NCBI GenBank assembly: GCA_016703125.1
Contig: JADJCR010000010.1
Coordinates: 1-64,000 of the forward strand
From: Micrococcales bacterium
GTDB taxonomy: Bacteria > Actinomycetota > Actinomycetes > S36-B12 > UBA10799
Length of the DNA stretch: 64,000 bases
Direction: 5' to 3'
This document shows positions 42,870 through 51,991 of the stretch, piece by piece (the stretch's first letter is position 1; each line of letters starts with the position of its first letter). The translations under genes were made by a program, and so were the position numbers. Below the pieces are notes generated by a model. The model made no database searches and had not been told where the DNA came from. It saw only the letters and a program-made list of their open reading frames with translations.

Positions 42870-44730
42870 GGCGCTCAGGCTGAACTGCTCGTAGTGCCGC
42901 GCGTAGAGGCCACCGCGGGCCAGCAACTCCTCGTGCCGGCCGCGCTCGGCGATCCGCCCGCTCTCCACGACGAGGATCAGGTCGGCATCGCGCACGGTGG
43001 ACAGCCGGTGAGCGATCACCAGCGATGTGCGCCCTTCCAGCGCCGCCGATAGTGCACGCTGCACAGCCCGCTCATTCTCGCTGTCCAAGTGGGCGGTGGC
43101 TTCGTCCAGGACGACCACGCCAGGCCGCTTGAGCAGCAGACGCGCGATGGCCAGCCGCTGCTTCTCACCACCGGAGAGCCGATACCCGCGGTCCCCCACG
43201 ACGGTGTTCAGACCGTCGGGGAGGCTGCGCAGCAGGTCGGCGATCTGGGCGTCCTCGCACGCCGCCCACATCTGCGCCTCTGTGGCCTCCGGGGCCGCAT
43301 AGCGCAGGTTCGCCTCGATCGTGTCGTGGAACATGTGGGCGTCTTGTGTCACGTAGCCGACCGTGTCGCGCAGCGACTCCAGCGTGATGTCGCGGACGTC
43401 CACCCCGTCGAGCATGACCGCCCCGCTGTCCACGTCGTACAGTCGGGCGACGAGTTGCGTGATCGTCGTCTTACCGGCGCCGCTGGGTCCCACCAGGGCC
43501 ACCAGGCCACCCGCCGGGATCTCGAAGTCGACCCCGTGCAGGATCTCGTCGCTGGTGCGCGCCTCCTCCTACGGCCACCGACTCCAGGGACGCCAACGAC
43601 ACCTCGCTCGGGGAGGGGTAGTGGAAGTGCACGTCCTGGAAACGCACGCTCACAGGGCGCCGCGGCAGACTGGTCGCATCGGGGCGCTGCGTGATCAGAG
43701 GCGGCAGGTCGAGGACCTCGAAGACGCGCTCGAAACTCACCAGGGCCGTCATGATGTCGACCCGCACGTTGCTCAGCGCCGTCAAGGGGCCGTACAGCTG
43801 CGCCAGTAGCCCGGTGAGAGCCAGCAGCGTGCCCAGGGTCAGCGCGCCCTGGATCACGAGGTTGCCGCCCAGGCCGTACACCAGCGCGGTCGCCAGGGCA
43901 GCCACGAGGGTCAGCGCGGTGAAGAAGTACCGGTTGGCCATGGCGATCTGCACACCGATGTCGCGCACCCGGGCCGCCCGCCCGGCGAAGGCCTCGTCCT
44001 CGTCAGCGGGCCGGCCGAAGAGCTTGGCCAGCAGTGCCCCGCCGATGTTGAACCGCTCGGTCATCTGAGTGCTCATGTCCGAGTTCATCTGCATCTGCTG
44101 GCGGGTCAACCCGGCCAGGCGCCGTCCCATCCACTTGGCGGGCAGGATGAACAGCGGGACCAGCACCAGCGATGCCAGCGTGATCTGCCACGACAGCGCG
44201 AACATGGTCACCAGGACGATCACCAGGCTGATGAGATTGCCCAGCACACCGGACAGCGTCGAGGTGAACGCCTGCTGGGCGCCGATGACGTCGCTGTTGA
44301 GACGGGACACCAGGGCGCCGGTCTGTGTCCGCATGAAGAAGGCGATGGGCTGGCGCTGCACATGACCGAACACCTCAGTGCGCAGGTCGTAGATGAGCCC
44401 CTCACCGATCCGGGCGGATTGCCAGCGGCTGACCAGCCCGACCAGCGCGTCGACCACTGCGAGCAGCGCCACGAACAGGGCCGACACCGTCACCACGGCC
44501 GCGTCGCCCGGCGTGATTCCGTCGTCGACGATGCGCCGGAACAACAGGGGCTGCGCGATCACCAGCAGGGAGTCCACCACCAGCAGTACGAGGAACCCGG
44601 CGATGAGCCCGCGGTAGTTGCCCGCATACCCGAAGATGCGGCGCACGGTCCCCGGTGCGAGTTTGTGCTCGGTCACGCTGTCGTCGCGCGAGAAGGAGCG
44701 CATCGCCATGTGCGTGCGCATCATCGACAT
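42864..44730 (-). CDS. ABC multidrug-type exporter (fused), one-base frameshift
   Basis: This half-transporter has six membrane helices and an ATPase domain, in the MsbA/LmrA group, restored length about 621 residues. The membrane part is VDSLLVIAQPLLFRRIVDDG and TQTGALVSRLNSDVIGAQQA; the coupling region includes QDVHFHYPSPSEV. After an extra G near 43570, the ATPase part has Walker A GPSGAGKTT, signature LSGGEKQRLAIARLLL and Walker B VVVLDEATAHLD. The span is 3n+1, which supports one inserted base. Substrate unknown. Confidence 0.88.
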
Positions 44731-44808
44731 GTCGTCCCCATCTCAGGGACGCGCGTCAGCGCCCCGCTGCATCAACCACAGCGGTGCGCCGATGATTCCC
44801 GGTGCTGG

Positions 44809-45018
44809 CTACTTCTTCGCGCGGGTCGGTCCGCCGCGGCCCCGCAGCGTGGTCTCGGACTCCACCAGGAGCCGGTGGATGAACCCGTACGACCGTCCGG
44901 TCTCAGCCGCGATGTCGCGGATGCTCTCACCCCCGGTGTATCGGCCCTTCACCTTGACGGCGAGGTCCTCACGTTCGGCGCCGGTGATGCGGCGGCCCTT
45001 GTTCACGGCGGTCATCAT
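44809..45018 (-). CDS. Small helix-turn-helix protein
   Basis: This 69-residue protein consists almost only of an HTH: GRRITGAEREDLAVKVKGRY, then GESIRDIAAETGRSYGFIHR as helix-turn-recognition helix, then LRGRGGPTR. Very similar small proteins are widespread in actinomycetes as I recall, with no defined regulon. It lies between the ABC-F gene and the exporter, all on the minus strand, and may control one of them. Confidence 0.75.
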   Translation of the reverse strand: MMTAVNKGRRITGAEREDLAVKVKGRYTGGESIRDIAAETGRSYGFIHRLLVESETTLRGRGGPTRAKK

Positions 45019-45092
45019 GCGGATCGCATTCCTTCCTGTCGTGGACTCCCCCCGGAGTACCTGGATATAACCTACGCGTCGTATCGACTCGG

Positions 45093-46685
45093 TTATGCCA
45101 GGGACACCAGTTCGAGGTAGCCCTCACTCCATAAGTCTTCTTCCCCGTCTGGGAGCAGCAATACCCGCTCCGGGGACAACGCCTGCACCGCGCCGGGGTC
45201 GTGGGTGACCAGTACCACCGCCCCCCGGTAGTCCCGCAGCGCCCCGAGGATCTCCGCGCGGGAGGCCGGATCCAGGTTGTTGGTCGGCTCGTCGAGCAGC
45301 AGCACGTTGGCACCCGATACGACCAGGCACGCCAGGGCCAGCCTCGTCTTCTCCCCGCCGCTGAGGGTGCCTGCGGACTGGAACACGGTGTCCCCGCTGA
45401 ACAGGAAGCGTCCGAGGACGGACCGCGCGTCGCTGTCGCTGACATCCGGGGCCTGCCCGAGCAGGTTCTCCAGCACGCTGCGCCGCGGGTCCAACGTCTC
45501 GTGCTCCTGTGCGTAGTACCCCAGGACCAGTCCGTGGCCGGGGTCGATCTCACCGGTCTCGGACGGCAACTCACCGGCCAGGATCCGCAACAAGGTCGTC
45601 TTGCCCGCGCCGTTGAGTCCCAGGACCACGACGCGCGACCCCCGGTCGATCGCCAGATCCACATCCACGAACACCTCTTGCGAGCCATAACTCTTCGACA
45701 GCCCGGCGGCCTGCAGCGGGACCCGGCCGCAGGGTTTGGGGTCGGGGAAGCGCAGCGCGGCGGTTCGCTCCCCGCGATGAGCGGGCTCGAGCGCGGCCTC
45801 CAAGGCGTCGGCCCGCCGCAGCATCGTCTGCGCCTGCCGGGCCTTCGTGGCCTTCGCACGCATCCGCTCGGCCTGGCTGCGCAGGGCCTCTGCCTGCTTG
45901 CTGGCGTTGGCCTGCTCCCGGCGGCGCCGGCGGGTGTCCACCTCGATCTGCTGCTGGTATGCGTCCCAGCCGAGGTTGTAGACGTCCAGTGTGCAGCGCA
46001 CCGCATCGAGGTGCGCAACCTTGTTGACGACCTCGCGCAGCAGTTCCACGTCGTGCGAGATCACGATGAGGCCATGCGCGTAGCTCCGCAGGAACCCCCG
46101 CAACCAGGCGATGGAATCCGCGTCCAGGTGGTTCGTGGGCTCGTCGAGCAGCAGGACGTCCCCCGATCCGCCGAACAGGATCCGCGCCAGTTCGACGCGC
46201 CGCCGCTGCCCGCCGGACAGCGTTCGCAGCGGCCGCGCCAAGTGCTCGGCGGCCAGGCCCAGGCCATCGGCGACGGCCAGAGCTTCCGACTCTGCGGCGT
46301 ACCCGCCCTGAGCCAGGAACTCCGCCTCCGCACTGGTGTACCGGCGCATCGCCTCCTCGCGCAGGGCCGGGTCCTCCATGCGTGCCGCCTGCTTCTGCAT
46401 GCGGGTCACGGCGGCATCCAGCCCACGAGCGCTCATGATGCGCGCCAGTGCACTCTGCTGGCCGTCGGCGGACGCCGGGTCCTGCGGCAGGTACCCGACC
46501 TCGCCACGAGTGACCAGCCCGGCCGCCGGTTGCGCCAGTCCGGCCAGCACCTTCATGAGGGTCGTCTTGCCCGCGCCGTTGCGCCCGATCAGCCCGATCC
46601 GGTCGCCGCCACCCACACGCAGATCCACGTCGGACATCAGCAAACGCGCGCCCGCGCGAAGCTCGAGGCCGGTTGCTTGGATCAC
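45093..46685 (-). CDS. ABC-F family ATPase
   Basis: This 530-residue soluble protein has two ATPase domains and a linker of charged helices (about 240-310), as in ABC-F translation factors and ribosome-protection proteins. Domain 1: GRNGAGKTT, LSGGQRRRVELARIL, LLLDEPTNHLD. Domain 2: GLNGAGKTT, LSGGEKTRLALACLV, LLLDEPTNNLD. No membrane helices. GTG 46685 gives a normal start (VIQATGLELRAG). Members rescue stalled ribosomes or shield them from antibiotics; which applies here is open. In M. tuberculosis an ABC-F gene (Rv1473) sits near the same suf locus. Confidence 0.88.
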   Translation of the reverse strand: MIQATGLELRAGARLLMSDVDLRVGGGDRIGLIGRNGAGKTTLMKVLAGLAQPAAGLVTRGEVGYLPQDPASADGQQSALARIMSARGLDAAVTRMQKQAARMEDPALREEAMRRYTSAEAEFLAQGGYAAESEALAVADGLGLAAEHLARPLRTLSGGQRRRVELARILFGGSGDVLLLDEPTNHLDADSIAWLRGFLRSYAHGLIVISHDVELLREVVNKVAHLDAVRCTLDVYNLGWDAYQQQIEVDTRRRRREQANASKQAEALRSQAERMRAKATKARQAQTMLRRADALEAALEPAHRGERTAALRFPDPKPCGRVPLQAAGLSKSYGSQEVFVDVDLAIDRGSRVVVLGLNGAGKTTLLRILAGELPSETGEIDPGHGLVLGYYAQEHETLDPRRSVLENLLGQAPDVSDSDARSVLGRFLFSGDTVFQSAGTLSGGEKTRLALACLVVSGANVLLLDEPTNNLDPASRAEILGALRDYRGAVVLVTHDPGAVQALSPERVLLLPDGEEDLWSEGYLELVSLA

Positions 46686-46846
46686 AGCGTCCACTCTGGC
46701 ACCTGCTCGAGCCCATGACACACGGCGGTCGCGCCCAGGCACGCAGCGGGACGAAACCCGCCGAGGATGCTGCGGACAGGTCTTGCAGGGCCCGCATCGG
46801 ACCACAGCTGGCCGGAGCGATCAGTGGGATCCTCCCACCGTCGACT

Positions 46847-47190
46847 TCAGTGGACGGTCTCGACCTGCAGGACCGTCAGCCTCGCCTGATTGACCGACGC
46901 TGTCTTGCCGGTGCTGTCCGTGGGGTTCACCGCACAGCGGGGGTGTCACCGAGTGACCGTGAGCACCAGAGCCGGCTGCCGACCAAGTCGTTGGGAAGTG
47001 AGACGAGCGAACGGTTGAGTCCCCGACCCGGTGGAGGGACGTCTGGGACCGTGAGGCCGGTGAACCACCCTGGGCGGAAGCTGGGGGGCGCGGTGGGGGT
47101 GGGGGGGCGACGGACGGCCCCGCCGGCCGGGCCCCCTGCGCCCGGCCGACCGCCCGCCCGGGGCGGCGCGCCGCCGCGGCAGGGGGGGCG
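46847..47190 (-). pseudogene. Broken gene for a probable exported protein, 3' part readable
   Basis: The last 24 codons before TGA (46847-46849) read TGKTASVNQARLTVLQVETV plus His, with nearly all codons ending in G or C. Upstream, in a different frame, is PPSFRPGWFTGLTVPDVP and SLPNDLVGSRLWCSRSLGD; a missing base near 46945 would join them. Further upstream lies the G/C-run stretch (47085-47205) with a hydrophobic Ala-rich reading that could be a damaged signal peptide. No family recognised. Evidence is codon composition only. Confidence 0.35.
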
Positions 47191-47205
47191 GCCCCCGTCA
47201 GCACC
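47085..47205. other. Extreme low-complexity G/C stretch
   Basis: About 120 bases are almost pure G and C with long runs (GGGGGGG, CCCCCC) and hardly any A or T, unlike anything else in the window. It may be a poorly resolved consensus, a scaffold join, or a real Pro/Ala/Gly-coding repeat. No gene can be read safely across it. Confidence 0.6.
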
Positions 47206-47298
47206 ACACTCGCGCTCCGCGGGGTTTCAGGGAGGGTCGTGGTCCAAGAGCGGTTCGGCTCTTGAATGCATGGATCGCGGCGTCAGGACGGGCGAACC

Positions 47299-47748
47299 TC
47301 ACCACCGCCACAGAGGGCGGCGGGCTCGCGCCTCTGCACCCACGAGACGACCGGGCCGGTGACTGCTCGGCCAACGCCTGGAGTATCCCCGGCCTATGTC
47401 CACAACTTGGGCGACGTCGCGAAACTCTCGCGAGCCGGCGCGGGCGGCGCGTCCGGACCTGCGCGAAGTCGTGCGTGTAGGGGTCGCGGCCGCCAGCAGC
47501 CGGCAGTGCCGGGTCACCACGTCGAGGGAGTCCCCAGCGGAATCGCGCGGAGGGCCGGGAACGTGCACGCGGCCCACGCAGGCCACTGTCGCGTCGATAC
47601 GCCATTGTGTGGTGCCATCGACCGACGTGCTGAGGATGTCGAGCACGACCGGGAGATCGACGGACACGCCCGCCTCGGAGGTCCATGGCACCCGAGGACC
47701 CGGCCCGGCACGCAGCCGCGACGATATGCCGGTAGGTCGGCTCGACAC
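47299..47748 (-). CDS. Unrecognised ORF upstream of sufT, possibly frame-broken
   Basis: From GTG near 47748 a frame with coding-like third positions gives VSVDLPVVLDILSTSVDG, TTQWRIDATVACVGRVHV and SLDVVTRHCRLLAAATP. After that the codon pattern decays, and the plausible continuation (YTHDFAQVR, later ESFATSPKLWT) sits in other frames, so indels near 47490 and 47425 are possible. It resembles no family I know. It is on the same strand as and downstream of the suf operon, 39 bases after sufT. Moderate to low confidence that it is real. Confidence 0.35.
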   Translation of the reverse strand: MSSRPTGISSRLRAGPGPRVPWTSEAGVSVDLPVVLDILSTSVDGTTQWRIDATVACVGRVHVPGPPRDSAGDSLDVVTRHCRLLAAATPTRTTSRRSGRAARAGSREFRDVAQVVDIGRGYSRRWPSSHRPGRLVGAEARARRPLWRW

Positions 47749-47787
47749 GCAGCCAACCTACCGGCGGGCGGCCAGCGTGGCGGCACC

Positions 47788-48099
47788 TCAGACGTTGAAC
47801 CCCAGCGCCCGCAGCATTTCGCGGCCCTCGTCGGTGATCTTGTCCGGACCCCACGGCGGCATCCACACCCAGTTGATCCGGAAGTCCCGGACGACATCGG
47901 ACAACGCCACCCGGGTCTGGTCCTCGATCTCGTCGGTCAGCGGGCAGGCCGCCGAGGTCAGCGTCATGTCGATCGTGGCCACCTCGTCGTCATCGACGTG
48001 TACCCCGTAGACCAGTCCGAGGTCGACGACGTTGATCCCGAGTTCGGGGTCGACCACATCGCGCATGCGTTCGGTGAGTTCTTCTTCGGTGACGCTCAT
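47788..48099 (-). CDS. sufT: SufT-like Fe-S assembly factor (DUF59/MIP18)
   Basis: This 103-residue protein of the DUF59 family helps Fe-S cluster maturation. RMRDVVDPELGINVVDLGLV is the family head, TLTSAACPLTDEIEDQ carries the reactive Cys, and WVWMPPWGPDKITDEGREML follows. ATG 48099 overlaps the sufU stop by ATGA. It is the last suf gene, as in M. tuberculosis Rv1466. Confidence 0.92.
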   Translation of the reverse strand: MSVTEEELTERMRDVVDPELGINVVDLGLVYGVHVDDDEVATIDMTLTSAACPLTDEIEDQTRVALSDVVRDFRINWVWMPPWGPDKITDEGREMLRALGFNV

Positions 48100-48542
48100 G
48101 TGATGTCCTTTCCCAGTGCTTGCAGTGCGGCGTCCTTGAACGCCATCCAGCCCAGCAGCGCGCATTTCACGCGTGCCGGGTACGACGCGACCCCCGCGAA
48201 GGCGATGCCGTCGCCCAGCACGTCCTCATCCGGCTCGACCTTCCCGCGACCCTCGATGAGGTGCACGAACGCCTCGTGCACCGGCCATACCTCGGTCAGG
48301 GGATGCCCCACGAACTGCTCGTACATCACAGATGTCGAGGCCTGGGAGATGGAACACCCCGTGGCGTCGTAGGAGACATCGGTGACGACCCCGTCGGTGA
48401 GGTCCACCCGCAGCGTGATCTCATCGCCGCAGGTGGGGTTCACGTGATGCACCTCGGCGTCGAACGGGTCGCGCAGGCCTTTGCCCCGCGGGCGGCGGTA
48501 GTGATCCAGGATGATCTCCTGGTACAGGCTCTCGAGGTTCAT
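48096..48542 (-). CDS. sufU: Fe-S assembly / sulfur relay protein SufU
   Basis: This 148-residue zinc protein accepts sulfur from SufS by swapping a zinc ligand. The ligands are Asp and Cys in NPTCGDE, Cys in TGCSISQAST, and Cys in RVKCALLGWMAF. The start YQEIILDHYRRPRGKG is typical. ATGA overlaps on both sides couple it to sufS and sufT. Confidence 0.94.
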   Translation of the reverse strand: MNLESLYQEIILDHYRRPRGKGLRDPFDAEVHHVNPTCGDEITLRVDLTDGVVTDVSYDATGCSISQASTSVMYEQFVGHPLTEVWPVHEAFVHLIEGRGKVEPDEDVLGDGIAFAGVASYPARVKCALLGWMAFKDAALQALGKDIT

Positions 48543-49783
48543 GTGAAGAACTCCAGCGCCCGCCGGGTGGCCGCCACCAGAGCGGCCACGTCCTCGGCGT
48601 CGTTGTAGAGGTAGAACGTCGCCCGGGTCGTCGCGGTCACGCCGAACCGCCGGTGCAGCGGCCATGCGCAGTGGTGGCCGACGCGCACAGCAACGCCACT
48701 GTCGTCGAGCACCTGTCCGAGGTCGTGGGAGTGGATCCCCTCGGCCACGAACGAGACCGCCGCCCCGCGGTCGACCAGGTCGGTGGGCCCGATGATGCGG
48801 ATGCCCGGCAACTCCATGAGCCCCTCGAGGGCCAGGCCTGTCAGATGCACCTCGTGGTCGTGGATCGCCTCCAGTCCGATGGCATCCAGATAGTCCACGG
48901 CGGCGCCGAGTCCCACGGCCTGCGCGATGTTCGGCACCCCGGCCTCGAACCGCTGCGGCGGTGCGGCGAATGTGGAGTGGTCCATGAAGACCTGCTCGAT
49001 CATCGAGCCGCCGGTGAGCATCGGGGGCATGTTCGCGAGCAGGTCCGCGCGACCCCACAGGCACCCCACACCGGTGGGTCCGAGCATCTTGTGACCGCTG
49101 AACGCCACGAAATCGGCGCCGAGGGCGTGTACGTCCACCGGCATGTGGGGCACGGACTGGCAGGCATCCACGACGACGACGGCACCGACGGCGTGGGCCA
49201 GCCGCGCGACTTCGGCAACCGGGTTGATCGTCCCCAGGACGTTGGACTGGTGGGCCAGCGCCACCACTTTGGTGCGGTCGGTGATCATCGCCGGATCGAT
49301 GTCGAGCCGGCCCTCGTCTGTCACCCCGAACCAGCGCAGGGTCGCACCGGTCCGGGCGGCGACCTGCTGCCAGGGCACCAGGTTCGCGTGGTGCTCCATC
49401 TCGGTGATCAGGATCTCGTCGCCGGGGGCGAGCACGAACGGCGCGGGGCCCCCCGCCAGGGTGGCGTTGGTGAAGCCGTAGGCAACGAGGTTCAGCGCCT
49501 CTGTGGCATTGCGGGTGAACACCGTCTCGGAAGGCGCACCACCGACGAAACCCGCGATGCGGGCACGCGCGGCTTCGAAGGCGTCCGTGGCCTCCTCGGC
49601 CAACTGGTGGGCCCCGCGGTGGACGGCGGCATTGTGCTGCTCGTAGAACTCCCGCTCGGCGTCGAGCACGGCGCGCGGTTTCTGGGAGGTCGCTCCAGAG
49701 TCCAGGTAGACCAGTCGGCGGCCGCCGCGCACGCTGCGCTCAAGGATCGGGAAATCCTTGCGCAGGGTGGCAGCGTCGATCAT
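48539..49783 (-). CDS. sufS: Cysteine desulfurase SufS
   Basis: This 414-residue PLP enzyme would take sulfur from cysteine for cluster assembly. The PLP lysine is in FSGHKMLGPTGVG, the active Cys is in VRVGHHCAWPLHRRF, and SNVLGTINPV and MEHHANLVPWQ are group II markers. The short Cys loop fits the SufU-dependent type. ATG 49783 overlaps sufC by ATGA. Confidence 0.95.
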   Translation of the reverse strand: MIDAATLRKDFPILERSVRGGRRLVYLDSGATSQKPRAVLDAEREFYEQHNAAVHRGAHQLAEEATDAFEAARARIAGFVGGAPSETVFTRNATEALNLVAYGFTNATLAGGPAPFVLAPGDEILITEMEHHANLVPWQQVAARTGATLRWFGVTDEGRLDIDPAMITDRTKVVALAHQSNVLGTINPVAEVARLAHAVGAVVVVDACQSVPHMPVDVHALGADFVAFSGHKMLGPTGVGCLWGRADLLANMPPMLTGGSMIEQVFMDHSTFAAPPQRFEAGVPNIAQAVGLGAAVDYLDAIGLEAIHDHEVHLTGLALEGLMELPGIRIIGPTDLVDRGAAVSFVAEGIHSHDLGQVLDDSGVAVRVGHHCAWPLHRRFGVTATTRATFYLYNDAEDVAALVAATRRALEFFT

Positions 49784-50544
49784 CCGGCCACACCCGCCCC
49801 GGTGAACTGCTCGTAGCCCTCGGCCTCGATCCGGTCGGCCAGGTCCGGGCCGCCCTCGGCGACGATGCGGCCCTGCCACATGACGTGGACGAACTCCACC
49901 GGGATCTGGCGCAGCAGCCGGCTGGTGTGGGTGATCAGGACCACCCCGATCTGCCCGTCGGCACGCACCCGGTTGACACCCTCCGACACGATCTTGAGGG
50001 CATCTACGTCCAAGCCGGAGTCGGTCTCGTCCAGGACGGCGAACTTCGGCCGGAGCAGTTCCAGCTGCAATATCTCGTGGCGCTTGCGCTCACCACCGGA
50101 GAAGCCCTCGTTGACGCTGCGCTCGGCGAACGAGGAGTCCACGCCCAGATCGGCCATGGCTGCGCGCATCTCCTTGAGCCAGGTGCGCAGCGCCGGCGCC
50201 TCGCCGCGCACCGCAGTCACCGCGGTGCGCAGGAAGTTGGACACCGACACCCCGGGCACCTCAACGGGGTACTGCATGGCCAGGAACAGACCGGCCCGGG
50301 CGCGCTCGTCGACACTCATGTCCAGCAGGTCCGCCCCGTCCATCGTCACCGCACCACCGGTGATGGTGTAGGCAGGGTGGCCGGCCAGGGCGTAGGCCAG
50401 CGTGGACTTCCCGGAGCCGTTCGGCCCCATGATGGCGTGGGTCTGACCACTGCGGACGGTCAGGTCGACGCCACGCAGGATCTCCTTGTTCCCGCCGTCG
50501 GCCTCCACCTCCACATGCAGGTCGCGGATCGTCAACTCGGTCAT
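49780..50544 (-). CDS. sufC: Fe-S assembly ATPase SufC
   Basis: This 254-residue ABC-type ATPase drives the SufBCD scaffold. Walker A GPNGSGKST, signature FSGGERKRHEILQLELL, Walker B FAVLDETDSGLD and H-loop LITHTSRLL are all of the SufC type, including the DETDSGLD variant. ATGA overlaps the Rieske gene stop. No membrane partner, as expected. Confidence 0.95.
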   Translation of the reverse strand: MTELTIRDLHVEVEADGGNKEILRGVDLTVRSGQTHAIMGPNGSGKSTLAYALAGHPAYTITGGAVTMDGADLLDMSVDERARAGLFLAMQYPVEVPGVSVSNFLRTAVTAVRGEAPALRTWLKEMRAAMADLGVDSSFAERSVNEGFSGGERKRHEILQLELLRPKFAVLDETDSGLDVDALKIVSEGVNRVRADGQIGVVLITHTSRLLRQIPVEFVHVMWQGRIVAEGGPDLADRIEAEGYEQFTGAGVAG

Positions 50545-50870
50545 CGTGCCTCCTCGGGGATCGCGACGAGCACAACCGCTTCGTCGCCTTGGCCTTCGAT
50601 CTGAACTGGGAATGTCGCAATGGGTTCGTACGCGGGTGGCCCGGAGGGATCGCCGGTGCGCAGGTCGAAGCGCGAGCCGTGCAGCCAACACTCGATCTGG
50701 CAGCCCGAGACCTCACCCTCGGACAGCGAGACTTCAGCGTGCGAGCAGACGTCGTCGACCGCGAAGACCTCATCACCGACCCGGACGAGGGCCACGGCCA
50801 CGCCGTCGATCACCACGCGGCGGGGCTGCCCGGGCCGCAAGTCGGCCAGGCGAAGGGAGAATCCGGTCAT
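50541..50870 (-). CDS. Rieske-type ferredoxin in suf operon
   Basis: This 109-residue Rieske [2Fe-2S] protein has ligands Cys-x-His in DVCSHAEVSL and Cys-x-x-His in IECWLHGSRFDL. It resembles the small ferredoxin of aromatic-ring dioxygenases, but its place between sufD and sufC, also seen in other actinomycetes, suggests an electron-transfer task in cluster assembly. It is coupled to sufD by TGATG and to sufC by ATGA. Confidence 0.92.
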   Translation of the reverse strand: MTGFSLRLADLRPGQPRRVVIDGVAVALVRVGDEVFAVDDVCSHAEVSLSEGEVSGCQIECWLHGSRFDLRTGDPSGPPAYEPIATFPVQIEGQGDEAVVLVAIPEEAR

Positions 50871-51991
50871 CAGCCCACCTCGGCGCGAAAACCGAGCTCG
50901 ACCTCGACCGCGCGCATCAGTTCACTGCGGACCATGGGTACGTCGATACCGTCGAGCACGTCGGCGAAGAAACCCAGGACGACGAGGCGGCGGGCCTCCT
51001 GCTCGGTCAGACCCCGGGAGCGCAGGTAGAAGACCTGCTCCTCGTCGAACCGGCCGGTGGCGCTGGCGTGGCCGGCGCCCACCACATCGCCGGTCAGGAT
51101 CTCCAGGTTCGGCACCGAATCCGCCCGCGGACCATCGTCGAGCAGCAGGTTGCGGTTGACCTCGTAGGTCTGCGTGCCGACCGCGGCCGGCTGGATGAGC
51201 ACGTCGCCCACCCACACGCTGCGGGCGCCAGCACCCTGCAACGCGCCCTTGAACACGACGTTGCTGCGACAGTGCGGCTGGTCGTGGTCCACGAAGGACC
51301 GGTGCTCGAAGCGCTGACCGGCATCGGCGAAGAACAGCCCGCGCACGTCGGCGTCACCACCCGGGCCGTCATAGTCCACTGTCTGCACGAGGCGCACGGC
51401 CTCGCCGCCGAGTGTCACGACGATGGAGCGCAGCCGGGCGTCACGGCCGAGCCGGCTCGCCAGGTGACCGGCATGAACGGCGTCGCCGTCCCAGCCCTGC
51501 ACCGAGACCATTTCCAGGCTTGCCCCGTCGCCGATGACCACGGAGACATTGCCGGCGTACTGAGCGGTGCCGCTATGACGCAACACGACGGTGGCGCGCG
51601 CATCGGCGCCGACCTCGATCAGGGTCCATCCCCAGACGACCGTATCGGGATCCGTGCCGCGCAAGTCGATGACGACCGGCTCGGGATGATCGCTGCCCGC
51701 CGGGATCTCCAGCAGCATGGCGGATCCGGAGTGCGCGGCCGTCAAGGCCGAGATCCGGTCCACCGGGGCACTGGCAGCGCGCTGCTGCGCTTCCGCAGGG
51801 CTGATCTCACGCAACGCGAGCCCCTCGGGCAGCACGGCGTCCCAGCTCAGATGACCCGCCGATGGGGCATCGTCGAGCAGTGGCTTGAGCGCCGCCCGCG
51901 GGGCGAACCGCCAGGCCTCCTCCCGACCGGTCGGCATGGGGAAGTCCTCGAGGTCGTAGGACCGCAGGTTCGACATGGACACCTCGCCCAT
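50870..51991 (-). CDS. sufD: Fe-S assembly scaffold SufD
   Basis: This 373-residue SufBD-fold scaffold subunit forms a beta-helix core that pairs with SufB. The core ends with VGAGHASATGRFDEEQVFYL and SRGLTEQEARRLVVLGFFADVL; RSFVDHDQPHCRSNVVFKGAL is a family block. Its N-terminal MPTGREEAWRFAPR is typical. It is coupled to sufB by TGATG. Confidence 0.93.
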   Translation of the reverse strand: MGEVSMSNLRSYDLEDFPMPTGREEAWRFAPRAALKPLLDDAPSAGHLSWDAVLPEGLALREISPAEAQQRAASAPVDRISALTAAHSGSAMLLEIPAGSDHPEPVVIDLRGTDPDTVVWGWTLIEVGADARATVVLRHSGTAQYAGNVSVVIGDGASLEMVSVQGWDGDAVHAGHLASRLGRDARLRSIVVTLGGEAVRLVQTVDYDGPGGDADVRGLFFADAGQRFEHRSFVDHDQPHCRSNVVFKGALQGAGARSVWVGDVLIQPAAVGTQTYEVNRNLLLDDGPRADSVPNLEILTGDVVGAGHASATGRFDEEQVFYLRSRGLTEQEARRLVVLGFFADVLDGIDVPMVRSELMRAVEVELGFRAEVG

